Assembly (NCBI GenBank): GCA_019423565.1
Contig: JAHZBE010000011.1
Span: forward strand, 1-54,461
Length of the DNA stretch: 54,461 nt
Direction: 5' to 3'
DNA from: a bacterium
GTDB lineage: Bacteria; Bacillota_I; Bacilli_A; RF39; UBA660
Below the pieces are notes generated by a model. It had not been told where the DNA came from, ran no database searches, and was given only the letters and a program-made list of their open reading frames with translations. The position numbers were made by a program, and so were the translations under genes. How positions within the stretch are numbered: position 1 is the stretch's first letter; the number at the start of each line of letters is the position of its first letter. Below, piece after piece: positions 23,916 through 33,244 of the stretch.

Positions 23916-24749
23916 ATGTTAAGAATAAAAGATATATGTATTGATTTAGATGGAACAGTTACATGTGGTCAAATATTTAGGTATGAAAAAGAAATTGATA
24001 ATTCATATACAATTATTTTAAGTGATAGAGTAATAAATATAAAAAAAGATAAAAATGATTTAGTTGTAACATCAAATAAAGAGGAAGATTTAGAAAATGT
24101 TATTAGAAATTATTTTGATTTAAATAGAAGTTACGATGAAATGGATAAAGAAATATTAAAAAGTGATAATACCTTGGAGAATATAGTTAAAAGTTGTGCT
24201 GGATATAAAATAATAAATCAATCAAATTTTGAATGTGCTATAAGTTATATCTTATCCGCAAATAATGGTGTTCCTCAAATTAGAAATTCATTAAATTTAA
24301 TATCAGAAAAATATGGAGAAAAAATTATTTTTAATGAAAAAGAATATTACTTATTTCCAAATGAAGAAAGACTTAAAAATGTTTCAATAGAAGATTATAG
24401 AAATTTAAAAACTGGATTTAGAGATAAGTATTTATATGAATTTGTTCAAAAAGTAAATAATAAAGAATTTGATTTAAAAAAGATAAATGATATGAATTCG
24501 GTAGATGCATTAGACTATTTAATGACTAATAAAGGAATAGGGGAAAAAGTTGCATCATGCATTTTACTTTTTTCATACTGTAGACTTGATGTGTTTCCAA
24601 TAGATACATGGGTAAAAAAATTTATGAAAGAAAAATATAATATTGAGGGAGTTAATAATATTAGAAAATTTACAGAAGAAAAGTTTGGTAAATATTCAGG
24701 ACTTGTTATTCAATATATGTTTCATTACAAAAGAAATAAAGAGCTTTAA
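23916..24749 (+). CDS. 8-oxoguanine DNA glycosylase (OGG family)
   Basis: A 277-aa bifunctional base-excision repair enzyme. The N-terminal OGG domain has CGQIFRYEKE (17-26); the HhH-GPD domain contains the catalytic Lys211 in the hairpin GIGEKVASC and the essential Asp230 in FPIDTWVKK. It excises 8-oxoG opposite C and cuts the strand. No C-terminal Fe-S Cys cluster is present, as expected for OGG. It converges on and overlaps gerB by 4 bp. Confidence 0.88.
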   Translation: MLRIKDICIDLDGTVTCGQIFRYEKEIDNSYTIILSDRVINIKKDKNDLVVTSNKEEDLENVIRNYFDLNRSYDEMDKEILKSDNTLENIVKSCAGYKIINQSNFECAISYILSANNGVPQIRNSLNLISEKYGEKIIFNEKEYYLFPNEERLKNVSIEDYRNLKTGFRDKYLYEFVQKVNNKEFDLKKINDMNSVDALDYLMTNKGIGEKVASCILLFSYCRLDVFPIDTWVKKFMKEKYNIEGVNNIRKFTEEKFGKYSGLVIQYMFHYKRNKEL

Positions 24750-24764
24750 TTTGCTCTTTTCTCT
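24738..24764 (+). terminator. terminator overlapping the end of the OGG gene
   Basis: 7-bp stem AAAGAGC/GCTCTTT with an 8-nt loop and T-rich tail; it contains the stop codon and extends into the 3' end of gerB on the other strand. Confidence 0.75.
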
Positions 24765-25837
24765 TTTTTTATTAAAATTATTGCAATAATTAAAAGTACA
24801 AAAATAGGAATACTATATAAATAAATAAAATATTCCTTTACTACATGATACTCTATTGTAGTATTCATAAATAATCTTGGAGATATAAATAATGAAATAA
24901 ATATAATGGTATAATAAATTATTTTTTTTGTTTTTAATTTCTTAATATTTAAATATTTTAAATAATTTTTTATAAAATAAAGATTTATAACTGAGCCAAT
25001 ATATAAAGAAAATAACCACTGAGAAGATAATAAATTTTCAACATGTTCAATAAAGTCAAAATAACTAATTTTTTTCAAAAGAGAAAATTCAGGGTAATAA
25101 AATAATTTTGCATAGTCAATACCAAATATACTTATTATAAAACTTGTAATTAAAAGAAATTCTAAAAATCCAATAATATAAAAATATATAAAACTTTTAT
25201 TTAATTTCTTAGGTTCATCAATAGTATTTTTTGGGACAATTAATATGAGAGAAAAAGGAGTAATAAAATAAGCTATAATTATAAATGAACTAGATATTAT
25301 TTCATTAAAACTATTTGTAAATAAAGGTTTAAAATTATTAAAATCAATATAATTAACAAGGCCAAAAACAGAGGCTAAAAACTCTACAATTGATAAAATA
25401 AAACATATTAGTGATACTTTTGAAATAGTTTTAATATCTTTGTTAACAATATAAATTACAGGTATTAAGAATAAAAACATAATTAAAAATTTGGGAGTTT
25501 GATCTAAAAATTTATTTTGTATATAAATAGATAAATTCCATAACGAAAACATAAAATATAAGGTTACCAAAGAAAATAAAATAAAATTAATTATTTTACT
25601 AAATTTACCAAATAAAATGTCAATTTTTTCAAATACATTTAAATCTTTTTTATAATTCATCACATACATAATCATATTTAAAAAAATAAAACCAATTACA
25701 AATGCAATTAAAATAGATATCCATGAATTTTGTTCACTAATACTTAGAATCCTTGTAAGTCCAACTCCTAAAAAGATTTCTTGTGATAAGAAAAAGAGTA
25801 GACTTGCAAAACCTTTGTGTCCTATTTTTTTATTCAT
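24746..25837 (-). CDS. gerB: spore germination protein, GerAB/GerKB-type permease
   Basis: 363 aa, ten or so membrane helices, APC-superfamily fold. The N-terminal GFASLLFFLSQEIFLGVGL and the loop after helix II match the spore-germination permease family (endospore_perm). It forms the germinant-binding subunit in the inner spore membrane together with the A and C proteins. Its start overlaps gerC by 8 bp. The order A-C-B is that of gerK in Bacillus subtilis and Clostridium. Confidence 0.88.
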   Translation of the reverse strand: MNKKIGHKGFASLLFFLSQEIFLGVGLTRILSISEQNSWISILIAFVIGFIFLNMIMYVMNYKKDLNVFEKIDILFGKFSKIINFILFSLVTLYFMFSLWNLSIYIQNKFLDQTPKFLIMFLFLIPVIYIVNKDIKTISKVSLICFILSIVEFLASVFGLVNYIDFNNFKPLFTNSFNEIISSSFIIIAYFITPFSLILIVPKNTIDEPKKLNKSFIYFYIIGFLEFLLITSFIISIFGIDYAKLFYYPEFSLLKKISYFDFIEHVENLLSSQWLFSLYIGSVINLYFIKNYLKYLNIKKLKTKKIIYYTIIFISLFISPRLFMNTTIEYHVVKEYFIYLYSIPIFVLLIIAIILIKKEKRAN

Positions 25838-26993
25838 AATTATTTTCTCCTTTTACTGAATTTCTTATTTCTCCTTTTCGTACTAAATTAACTTTTGCAT
25901 TATATTTAACACTATAATCTTCATTTTTATATTTTGGATAATCTAGATATATTATTCTTTCAAGTCCTAAAAATTTTCCTTTTGTTTCTTTTTGTTTATT
26001 CAAAGATTTTTTTATATATCTCTTAATCTTTTTTTCAGTATCTTTTTCTAATTCCTTTATTACCTTTTCATCAGTCAAATCTTTTTTACAATTGTATTCT
26101 GTTATAATTGCTTCAGAATTAATATTAAAATTAATAATGTATTTATTATCTTTTTTTGCAGCATTACTTTTAGTTTTATTTTTTAAAATCAAAATAGAAG
26201 CATAATTATTTTCATCATCACATTTAACTGGTATAATCATTTTTTGAATTTGGTTCCTTAAAAAATTATAACCAATTATTTCTTCATTTTTTAAATAAGT
26301 CTCAAGTTTTCCTTTATTTGTTACTGCTAAATCTTCAATTACTATTTTTGAAATAGGATTTGTAGTTGTTATATTATTTATAGTAGTACCTTTTTTTTCT
26401 TTTTTGTCAATTTTAAGTACTGGGACAACAGGATCAATACCTTTTTTTAGATATAGTGATATGAATTCATCTAGTTTAGTTGCGTATGTAAGACCACTTG
26501 TTTTATCTGCAATTTTTAAACTAAGTTTAACATATTCTGCAGGTATCGATTCTGTTGTTGTTAAAACTTTTAATACATCACTTGCTTTATCTTCTTTTAC
26601 AATTGTTATAATAAATTCATTTCTAACTTCGGTTATTCTATTAAATATATCAAGTATATTATCAATACCTTCTTTTGCAACCTCTTCAGATAAAACGATT
26701 TTGCTTAAATGATTACCATATAATTTTCTAGGAGATTTTAAAGTTATATTTCTAAGTGCTTCATGTACTGTATCTCCTTCCTTTGTATATACAGTAATTT
26801 GACTATCTTCACTATCTTCACTTTCCTTTGAATTCATTATTTGAGCACTTACAATGTATTTATCATTTTTATTATCTTTATCAATTCCTATTGAACTTAC
26901 TATTGCCATATCATTTATTTCTTTATAGTTATAACATCCAGAAGATATTAATAAAATAAATAAAGTTATTATAATTAATACAAATTTTTTCAT
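25830..26993 (-). CDS. gerC: spore germination lipoprotein GerC (Ger(x)C family)
   Basis: 387 aa with a lipoprotein signal: basic start, hydrophobic core, and lipobox LISSGC. The mature protein begins CYNYKEINDMAIVSSIGID, the classic opening of GerAC/GerKC proteins. The three-domain extracellular part would sit on the outer face of the spore inner membrane and dock to GerA/GerB. The gene starts 3 bp after gerA's end with AAAGGAG and overlaps gerB. Confidence 0.9.
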   Translation of the reverse strand: MKKFVLIIITLFILLISSGCYNYKEINDMAIVSSIGIDKDNKNDKYIVSAQIMNSKESEDSEDSQITVYTKEGDTVHEALRNITLKSPRKLYGNHLSKIVLSEEVAKEGIDNILDIFNRITEVRNEFIITIVKEDKASDVLKVLTTTESIPAEYVKLSLKIADKTSGLTYATKLDEFISLYLKKGIDPVVPVLKIDKKEKKGTTINNITTTNPISKIVIEDLAVTNKGKLETYLKNEEIIGYNFLRNQIQKMIIPVKCDDENNYASILILKNKTKSNAAKKDNKYIINFNINSEAIITEYNCKKDLTDEKVIKELEKDTEKKIKRYIKKSLNKQKETKGKFLGLERIIYLDYPKYKNEDYSVKYNAKVNLVRKGEIRNSVKGENNYE

Positions 26994-26996
26994 AAA

Positions 26997-28391
26997 TTAT
27001 CTCCTTTCAGTATTTTTAGTTAAAACAGAATTTCTTTTATTTAGTTTAAATTTTTTAGTTAAAATAATACCATTTTTTTGTATATTAGATTTTAAAATAC
27101 CATCTACAGTTACATAATCAAATCCATATGAGTCCATACTTGATATTTTTACAAGGAATAATAAAAGTGCGATAAAGAATCCATAAAGTCCTGCAAAGGC
27201 AGATAAAAGAATGAATATTAGTTTCCAAACTCTAATAGCGTTAACAAGATCATTATCATTAAATAAGAAAGATGTTACTGATGATACTGCAATTATTATA
27301 ATCATAATAGGGGATATTAGACCTGCATCAACAGCGGCTTGTCCTAAAACTAATGCACCAACTATTGACATTGATGTACCAACTACAAATGGTATTCTTG
27401 TATCAGATTCTTTTAATATTTCAAATATAAGAAACATAACTAGTGCTTCAACAATGCTTGGAAAAGGAACTCCTTGTCTTTGAATAGAAAAATTAATTAA
27501 TAAACTAGTAGGCAGTGCTTCTTGATTAAATGTAGTAAGTGCAAGATACATTCCAGGTATTGTTACGGATATTATAAATGCAATAACCCTAATTATTCTG
27601 GTAACAGATACATTTTTTGAATTTTGATAATAATCATCAATAGTATGAATCGTATCAGAAAAAAACATTGGTATAATGATTACTTGAGGTGAATTTTCAA
27701 CCATAATTGCAATTCTTCCTTCCATAAGAAGAAAACTAGTTAAATCAGGCCTTTCTGTCATTATATTCGTAGGCATAATATTATTTTTCTTACTCATCGC
27801 ATCAATAATATAATTGCTGTTTGCAACATAATCTAAACTCATAGTTTTTAGTTTTTTTTCTATTTTATTAACTAAGTCTTTATTTACAATATCATCTAAA
27901 TAAAATAAAGCAACTTTTGTTTTACTACTAGTACCAATTGTGTATTCATTAACTTTTAAATTTTTAGAGCGAATTCTTTTTCTAATAAGGCCTACATTAC
28001 TTTGATAGTTTTCTGTAAATGCATCTTTTGGACCTTTAATTACTTTTTCATTAGTCGCGGCAATTATACCGCTATCAAGTGATTCCTTTGTTTCAAAAGA
28101 AATAAACTTATTATCTATTGAAATAATTGTAAATCCTGAATAAAGATTATCATATAATGTATTTTCGTCATTTATTTCTAATAAATTACCAGAAGGTAAC
28201 TTATTTTTTATATCATCTAATGACTTTATCTTATCATCATAAATAGGTTTTAAAATAAAATCATTAATGGTATTACTTTTACATAATGTTTCAAAATATA
28301 TAATGTAAACGGTAGTATTACCATTTTTTAATTCTCTTATTTTTAAATCAGGATTATACTTTTTAAATTTTTTTAAATCTTCTATATTCAT
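26997..28391 (-). CDS. gerA: spore germination protein GerA (GerAA/GerKA family)
   Basis: 464 aa: an N-terminal soluble domain of about 240 residues and a membrane domain with five or more helices. Family motifs include MTERPDLTSFLLMEGRIAI..ENSPQVIIIP and RQGVPFPSIVEAL. GerA proteins form the ion channel that opens when nutrients bind GerB. First gene of the gerA-gerC-gerB operon, with AAGGAG before the ATG. The presence of this operon predicts an endospore-forming organism. I could not identify a convincing sigma-G promoter in the divergent 75-bp spacer. Confidence 0.92.
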   Translation of the reverse strand: MNIEDLKKFKKYNPDLKIRELKNGNTTVYIIYFETLCKSNTINDFILKPIYDDKIKSLDDIKNKLPSGNLLEINDENTLYDNLYSGFTIISIDNKFISFETKESLDSGIIAATNEKVIKGPKDAFTENYQSNVGLIRKRIRSKNLKVNEYTIGTSSKTKVALFYLDDIVNKDLVNKIEKKLKTMSLDYVANSNYIIDAMSKKNNIMPTNIMTERPDLTSFLLMEGRIAIMVENSPQVIIIPMFFSDTIHTIDDYYQNSKNVSVTRIIRVIAFIISVTIPGMYLALTTFNQEALPTSLLINFSIQRQGVPFPSIVEALVMFLIFEILKESDTRIPFVVGTSMSIVGALVLGQAAVDAGLISPIMIIIIAVSSVTSFLFNDNDLVNAIRVWKLIFILLSAFAGLYGFFIALLLFLVKISSMDSYGFDYVTVDGILKSNIQKNGIILTKKFKLNKRNSVLTKNTERR

Positions 28392-28466
28392 AAAAAAACT
28401 CCTTTTTTAGTTAGTTTAACCAAAAATATGAAAAATATAGTATAATAATCTACAGGAGAATAAAAT

Positions 28467-28934
28467 ATGAATTTAGATTTTGAAATAGATAATACAAGAT
28501 TTAATGCAAGAGCATCAGCAATTATATATAATAAAGATAAAGCAAAAGTTTTATTATTTAAGATTATTGATAGAGATTATTTTATGCTTCCAGGTGGAAG
28601 AATAGAAATTTATGAAGATAGTTTAAATGCGGTAAAAAGAGAAATAAAGGAAGAAACAGGATTTAATTTAGAATTTGAACTTTGTTCTATTCAAGAAAAT
28701 TTTACAGAAAAAGATGATAAAAAAATTATGCAATACTGTTTTTGTTATAAATCTATATATAATGAAGATATTACTCAAGAAAAATTTGTTTGTAAAGATA
28801 ATAAAGGCCAAATATTTTATTGGATTAATATAAATGATTTACAAAATTATAAGTTATTACCTGATTCAACATATGAACTTATAAAAGATTCTGGAAATAT
28901 CAAACATATTATAGAAAAGCAAAAAAATTACTAA
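28467..28934 (+). CDS. NUDIX hydrolase
   Basis: A 155-aa cytosolic enzyme with a full Nudix box, GGRIEIYEDSLNAVKREIKEETGF (G-x5-E-x7-REUxEExGU pattern), that hydrolyses nucleoside diphosphates linked to another moiety. AGGAG precedes the ATG and a TATAAT lies at 28441-28446. It is a homologue of the NUDIX gene in the mobile island (47893), sharing the DSL.A.KREIKEE segment and overall layout. Substrate unknown; dNTP-pool cleaning or ADP-ribose-type substrates are possible. Confidence 0.88.
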   Translation: MNLDFEIDNTRFNARASAIIYNKDKAKVLLFKIIDRDYFMLPGGRIEIYEDSLNAVKREIKEETGFNLEFELCSIQENFTEKDDKKIMQYCFCYKSIYNEDITQEKFVCKDNKGQIFYWININDLQNYKLLPDSTYELIKDSGNIKHIIEKQKNY

Positions 28935-28979
28935 CCATTTGATTTTAATTTATACTATATAAGTGAAAGGAGTTAAATA

Positions 28980-29453
28980 ATGGATAAGGTATATGATGAA
29001 TATTTCGATAAAATATATAATTGGTCTATTAAAAAAACAAATAATAGAGAAGATGCAGAAGATTTAACAAATAGTGTTTTTTTATCAATATTCGAGTATC
29101 TTAATAAAGATATAAATGTTGAAAAATTAGAAAATTTAATATGGAAAATTGCTTATAATATTTGGTGCACCAGAGCGAAAAAATATATTAAAGAAAAAAA
29201 TAATGTTAACTATGATATGTCATATGAATTAGGATATGAAGATATTACTATTGATAAGATTATATATAGAGAAATAATTGATGATATAGATAAAATAGGA
29301 CTTAGTGAAAATGAAATAAAAATATTTAAATTATATTATTTAAAAGACCTTTCAATAAAGGATATAAGTAATAAATTAGAAATTACTGAATCCAATATAA
29401 AATATTATTTATATAATGTAAGAAATAAGATAAAGGAGAGATATAATGGTTAA
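28980..29453 (+). CDS. RNA polymerase sigma factor, ECF-like (sigma-70 family)
   Basis: 157 aa with only regions 2 and 4. Region 2 has YFDKIYNWSIKKTNNREDAEDLTNSVFLSIF (split here: DAEDLTNSVF is the core motif); region 4 has LSENEIKIFKLYYLKDLSIKDIS, with the helix-turn-helix ending NIKYYLYNVRNKIKE. It would redirect polymerase to a special promoter set. The next gene starts 8 bp before its stop, so the partner (230 aa, no membrane helix) is a candidate regulator, though it does not look like a known anti-sigma factor. Confidence 0.85.
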   Translation: MDKVYDEYFDKIYNWSIKKTNNREDAEDLTNSVFLSIFEYLNKDINVEKLENLIWKIAYNIWCTRAKKYIKEKNNVNYDMSYELGYEDITIDKIIYREIIDDIDKIGLSENEIKIFKLYYLKDLSIKDISNKLEITESNIKYYLYNVRNKIKERYNG

Positions 29454-30138
29454 TGTAGATAAGTTTTTAGGTATTGCAAATAAAGAAAAAAGAAAATATG
29501 GATTAAACGATGATTATTGTGCAATGATTTCAATGTTAAGAAAAATTGATGGTAAATTATATGTAGTGGTACCATTTGTAAGAAGTGATGATAAAGTATG
29601 GAAAAAAGGTAGTGATATAGTGCCAGAATATTATTCTGTAATTGATCCAAAAGAAATGAAACTACTAGAATTTAATAAGACTACAGAGAAAAATTTTGTT
29701 ATTAAAGATATTAAAAAAAATAATAGTGATGGTTCATTTGATAAAGAAATATCTAAGTATATAGTAGATACTAAATTAAAATATAAAAATTATATAAAAG
29801 ATGATATAAAAAATAATGAATTATTATCATATCAAAATAAAGTTTCAAGCATATTAAATAGTACAGAAATAGATGGTAAACATGTATCATTTAATGATTA
29901 TTTTTATGCTAATTTTGATGAAGAAATTAATAAAAAAGTAGATGAATTGGTTGATTTAATCGCAGGTGTTAAATATAATTCTTTAACAACATATTATGAT
30001 GTTTTATTTACTAATATTGTAAATGAATATATTAACGATAATAAAATAAATGAAGAAAAATTAAATCTTGCTTGTGAAATGATGAATACATATTATCCTG
30101 GAGTAGATGGAATAAGTAATATTTTTTATGCTATATAA
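29446..30138 (+). CDS. uncharacterised protein translationally coupled to the sigma factor
   Basis: 230 aa, soluble, no signal peptide or membrane helix. The first half (FLGIANKEKRKYGLNDDYCAM, then VVPFVRSDDKVWKKGSDIVP) looks like a beta-rich domain; the second half is helical and acidic. It overlaps the sigma gene by 8 bp and is closed by a strong terminator, so the two form a bicistronic unit. It could be an anti-sigma or sensor protein of a new type; no zinc-binding HxxxCxxC motif is present. Confidence 0.7.
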   Translation: MVNVDKFLGIANKEKRKYGLNDDYCAMISMLRKIDGKLYVVVPFVRSDDKVWKKGSDIVPEYYSVIDPKEMKLLEFNKTTEKNFVIKDIKKNNSDGSFDKEISKYIVDTKLKYKNYIKDDIKNNELLSYQNKVSSILNSTEIDGKHVSFNDYFYANFDEEINKKVDELVDLIAGVKYNSLTTYYDVLFTNIVNEYINDNKINEEKLNLACEMMNTYYPGVDGISNIFYAI

Positions 30139-30143
30139 TATAT

Positions 30144-30173
30144 AAACTTTAACTTTATTGTTAAAGTTTTATT
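30144..30173 (+). terminator. intrinsic terminator of sigma-factor operon
   Basis: 10-bp stem AAACTTTAAC/GTTAAAGTTT, loop TTTATT, T-rich tail. Confidence 0.85.
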
Positions 30174-30222
30174 ATGCTAAAAAATATGTTAAAATAATAT
30201 TATAAAGAAAGGTGGTAAAAAA

Positions 30223-30855
30223 ATGATTAAAGAAGTATATTTAATAAGGCATTCAAAACCATTAAAAGTTAATAATGACAAAAATATGGATAGTTTACAA
30301 ATTCAAAATGAAAAACAACCTTTATCAATTGAAGGAGAAAATATTGCTAGAGAAAAGTTAAATATTGAAGAATTAAAAGATATTGATAAATTATATTCAT
30401 CAAGTTATGTAAGAGCAATATCTACTGCTAAATATATAGCAGAAAATAATAATATAGAAATTAATGTAATTAATGATTTTGGAGAAAGAAAATTTGGAAT
30501 TAATTCATGGGATGAACTTCCAGACAATTTTGGAGAAAAACAATTTTTAGATGAAAATTATAAAACTGAATTTGGTGAAAGTCAAAAAGAAGTAAGAGAG
30601 AGAACATTTAATGCATTAATGAATGTATTAAAAAGTGATGAAGAAAAAATAGCAATAGTATTTCATTCAACTGCTATGTTATTTTTACTTATGACTTGGT
30701 GTAAAGTAATACCTAGTAAAGAAGATTTTAGTTATAAACTTTTATTTAATGATGAAGAAGTATTTAATGATAAAATTGATTATTGTGAAATTTTTAAACT
30801 TACTTTTGATGATAAAAATAAATTGATTAATATTGAAAATATAAAACATGATTAG
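30223..30855 (+). CDS. histidine phosphatase superfamily protein
   Basis: 210 aa. The phospho-accepting motif LIRHSKP lies at residues 7-13 and the second catalytic His in VFHSTAMLFLL; Arg in SSSYVRAISTAKYIAE completes the phosphate pocket. The RHS form (instead of RHG) is frequent in this superfamily. The substrate cannot be predicted. An AAAGGTGG site precedes the ATG. The next gene follows after 11 bp, so they are likely co-transcribed. Confidence 0.85.
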   Translation: MIKEVYLIRHSKPLKVNNDKNMDSLQIQNEKQPLSIEGENIAREKLNIEELKDIDKLYSSSYVRAISTAKYIAENNNIEINVINDFGERKFGINSWDELPDNFGEKQFLDENYKTEFGESQKEVRERTFNALMNVLKSDEEKIAIVFHSTAMLFLLMTWCKVIPSKEDFSYKLLFNDEEVFNDKIDYCEIFKLTFDDKNKLINIENIKHD

Positions 30856-30866
30856 GTGGTGAAAAT

Positions 30867-31979
30867 ATGAGTAAATTTGTAAAAGTAATGTATGGTACAA
30901 CAAGTGGTGCAAAGAGTGATTTTAATTATAAAATTGGTGAAGTAAATATAAGTAATAATTGGAATTCAAAAGCAGATAATCCAAGAGATTTTGGTGGATT
31001 TAATTATTGTAGTGAAGAAAGTATTTTAAGATGGTTACATAGAGGAGATACAATCTATGATGTAGATATTCCAGAAGAAGCTGAAGTTGTACAAATAGAG
31101 GGAGCAACAACCATTTATAGAACTAATAAGATAATTATAAAAAATCCAAGAAAAGTTGATGATGATTTAGCTCTTCATTTTTATGAAATATCAAAAATAC
31201 CAGAAAAATCATATTATAAAGCTTTAGGTGTTGTAAGTATTATGAATTATAAGAAAACAGCGTATGCAATACTTAAAGATAAGGTCAATAAAAATAATAT
31301 AGATGAAGTGTTAGATGAATGGAATGATTTTATTTTTCATGGTAATAAAGATGGTAGAAAATATGAAGATAATTTTGTGAAAGAAGTAGAAAGTTATTTA
31401 TATGAAGTTAAATCAGATTTATTAATCAGTAGATTTGTAGGTAAAGAACCATATGTTAAACAATTAACGAATGATAAAATTATTAATTTAACTGGACAAA
31501 GTGGTTCAGGAAAGTCTACTTACGCAAACAATAATTTTAATAGTAATGAATATGAAATAATTGATACTGATGAAATATTTAATGAAGTTAGGTATGAAAA
31601 ATCATCAGGATTAAATAAAAAATTAGGAGAATATTTTAGAAAAAAATATGATACTTTACCAAATTTAATGAACGATTTTGATTTAATATATAACGAGATA
31701 TTAGAGTATTGTAAAAATTTTGATAAAACTATTGTTATAGATTGTGCACAGTTTCATTGTGTTAAAGATATATCAATATTAAAAGGAAAAATAATAATTA
31801 TTAGAACAGATATTGATACTTGTTATAATAGAACAATATCAAGATGGATAAATAATCATAAACAAAAAGGATTGGATTATACAGAAGAAGAATTAAATAA
31901 GTACAAAGAGAGAAAAAAAGGTATTTATTCATGGTATAAAGAAACAAATAATTTTATAAATAAGATAGATAAATTATAA
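30867..31979 (+). CDS. fusion: DUF7666-like N-terminal domain + P-loop kinase/NTPase
   Basis: 370 aa in two parts. Residues 1-~190 resemble a small domain otherwise seen as a stand-alone phage or bacterial protein (GGFNYCSEESILRWLHRGDTI and DVDIPEEAEVVQIE). Residues ~200-370 are a zeta-toxin/kinase-like P-loop enzyme with Walker A GQSGSGKST and a Walker-B-like strand TIVIDCAQF, then IIRTDIDTCYNRTISRW. The fusion suggests that the kinase acts on something the first domain recognises. It sits between a histidine phosphatase and rlmD. The domain name for the N-terminal part is from memory and tentative. Confidence 0.65.
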   Translation: MSKFVKVMYGTTSGAKSDFNYKIGEVNISNNWNSKADNPRDFGGFNYCSEESILRWLHRGDTIYDVDIPEEAEVVQIEGATTIYRTNKIIIKNPRKVDDDLALHFYEISKIPEKSYYKALGVVSIMNYKKTAYAILKDKVNKNNIDEVLDEWNDFIFHGNKDGRKYEDNFVKEVESYLYEVKSDLLISRFVGKEPYVKQLTNDKIINLTGQSGSGKSTYANNNFNSNEYEIIDTDEIFNEVRYEKSSGLNKKLGEYFRKKYDTLPNLMNDFDLIYNEILEYCKNFDKTIVIDCAQFHCVKDISILKGKIIIIRTDIDTCYNRTISRWINNHKQKGLDYTEEELNKYKERKKGIYSWYKETNNFINKIDKL

Positions 31980-32014
31980 GAAGTTAATTATTATAAAAGT
32001 ATAAGAGGTTAGTT

Positions 32015-33244
32015 ATGAATATTAATGAAGAATATGATGTTGAAATATTAAGAGAGAATAACGAAGGTGATGGAGTTGCAAGTGTAAATGGATTTATTGT
32101 CTTTGTAAAAGGTGCTTTAAAAAATGAAAAGGTTAAAATAAAAATAGATGAAGTAAATAAAAATTATGCTGTAGGAAGTATTATAGAAATAAAAGAAAAA
32201 AGTATTAATAGAAGAATACCAATATGCCCATATTTTTATGATTGTGGTGGATGTAATTTAATGCATATGGATTATAATTCACAACTTGAATTTAAGAAAA
32301 ATAAAATAGAATCTATTTTTAAAAAAATATGTAATATGGATATTAAGTTATCTAGTATTTATAGTTATAACACCCAAAATTATAGAAATAAAGTTGTATT
32401 TAAAGTAGAAAATGATAAAATTGGCTTTTATAAAAAAGGAACTAATGAAATAATAGATATAAATGAGTGTATTATTACTGATAAAAAAATAAATGAAGTT
32501 CTTTTAAAACTTAGAGGATTTATAAAAGAAAATGTTAACCATAAAATTAAAAATGTTATGATAAGAATTTGTTCTGATGAGTTAATGATAAGTATTGATA
32601 ATTTAAATAATGAATATAAAGAAAAGTTTATAGAATTATTTAATTATGTAAGTAGTATTTATATTAATAATGAGTTAGTACATGGAGTAGAAAGTTTAAA
32701 TCAAAAATTAAATGGGCTTGTATTTGATGTCTCACCTAAATCATTTTTTCAAGTGAATCCTGTAACTGCTGAAAATTTATATAATAAGGCACTTAGTTTT
32801 ATAAGTGATTCAGATACTATTGTAGATCTTTATTCTGGAACTGGAACTATTACTATGTTACTCGCTAAAAAGGCTAGAAAAGTAATTGGTATTGAAGTAG
32901 TTAAAGAAGCAGTAGAAGATGCCAAAAATAATATGCTTTTAAATCATATTGATAATATAGAATTTATTTGTGATAAAGTAGAAAATAAAATAGATACATT
33001 AAAAGAAACTAATATTGATACTTTAATTATGGATCCTCCAAGAGGCGGTAGTGATAAAAAAACATTAAAGTCATTACTTGAAATAGAACCTAAAAAAATA
33101 ATTTATATCTCATGTAATCCAATAACACTTGCTAGAGATATAAATGTATTAAGAGAAAAGTATGATATAAAAGATGTAAGTGCATTTGATATGTTTCCTA
33201 ATACTTATCATGTTGAATGCGTATGTGTTCTAAATCTTAAATAA
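32015..33244 (+). CDS. rlmD: 23S rRNA (uracil-C5)-methyltransferase, RlmD/RlmCD type
   Basis: A 409-aa SAM-dependent RNA m5U methyltransferase. An N-terminal TRAM domain (1-60) is followed by a 4Fe-4S cluster site with Cys71, Cys77, Cys80 and Cys152, then the methyltransferase: FFQVNP, SAM-binding DLYSGTGTITM, DPPRGG, and the catalytic Cys in YISCNPITLARD. The gram-positive homologue methylates U747 and U1939. Start 32015 has AGAGG 6 bp upstream. It starts 35 bp after the P-loop gene. Confidence 0.92.
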   Translation: MNINEEYDVEILRENNEGDGVASVNGFIVFVKGALKNEKVKIKIDEVNKNYAVGSIIEIKEKSINRRIPICPYFYDCGGCNLMHMDYNSQLEFKKNKIESIFKKICNMDIKLSSIYSYNTQNYRNKVVFKVENDKIGFYKKGTNEIIDINECIITDKKINEVLLKLRGFIKENVNHKIKNVMIRICSDELMISIDNLNNEYKEKFIELFNYVSSIYINNELVHGVESLNQKLNGLVFDVSPKSFFQVNPVTAENLYNKALSFISDSDTIVDLYSGTGTITMLLAKKARKVIGIEVVKEAVEDAKNNMLLNHIDNIEFICDKVENKIDTLKETNIDTLIMDPPRGGSDKKTLKSLLEIEPKKIIYISCNPITLARDINVLREKYDIKDVSAFDMFPNTYHVECVCVLNLK

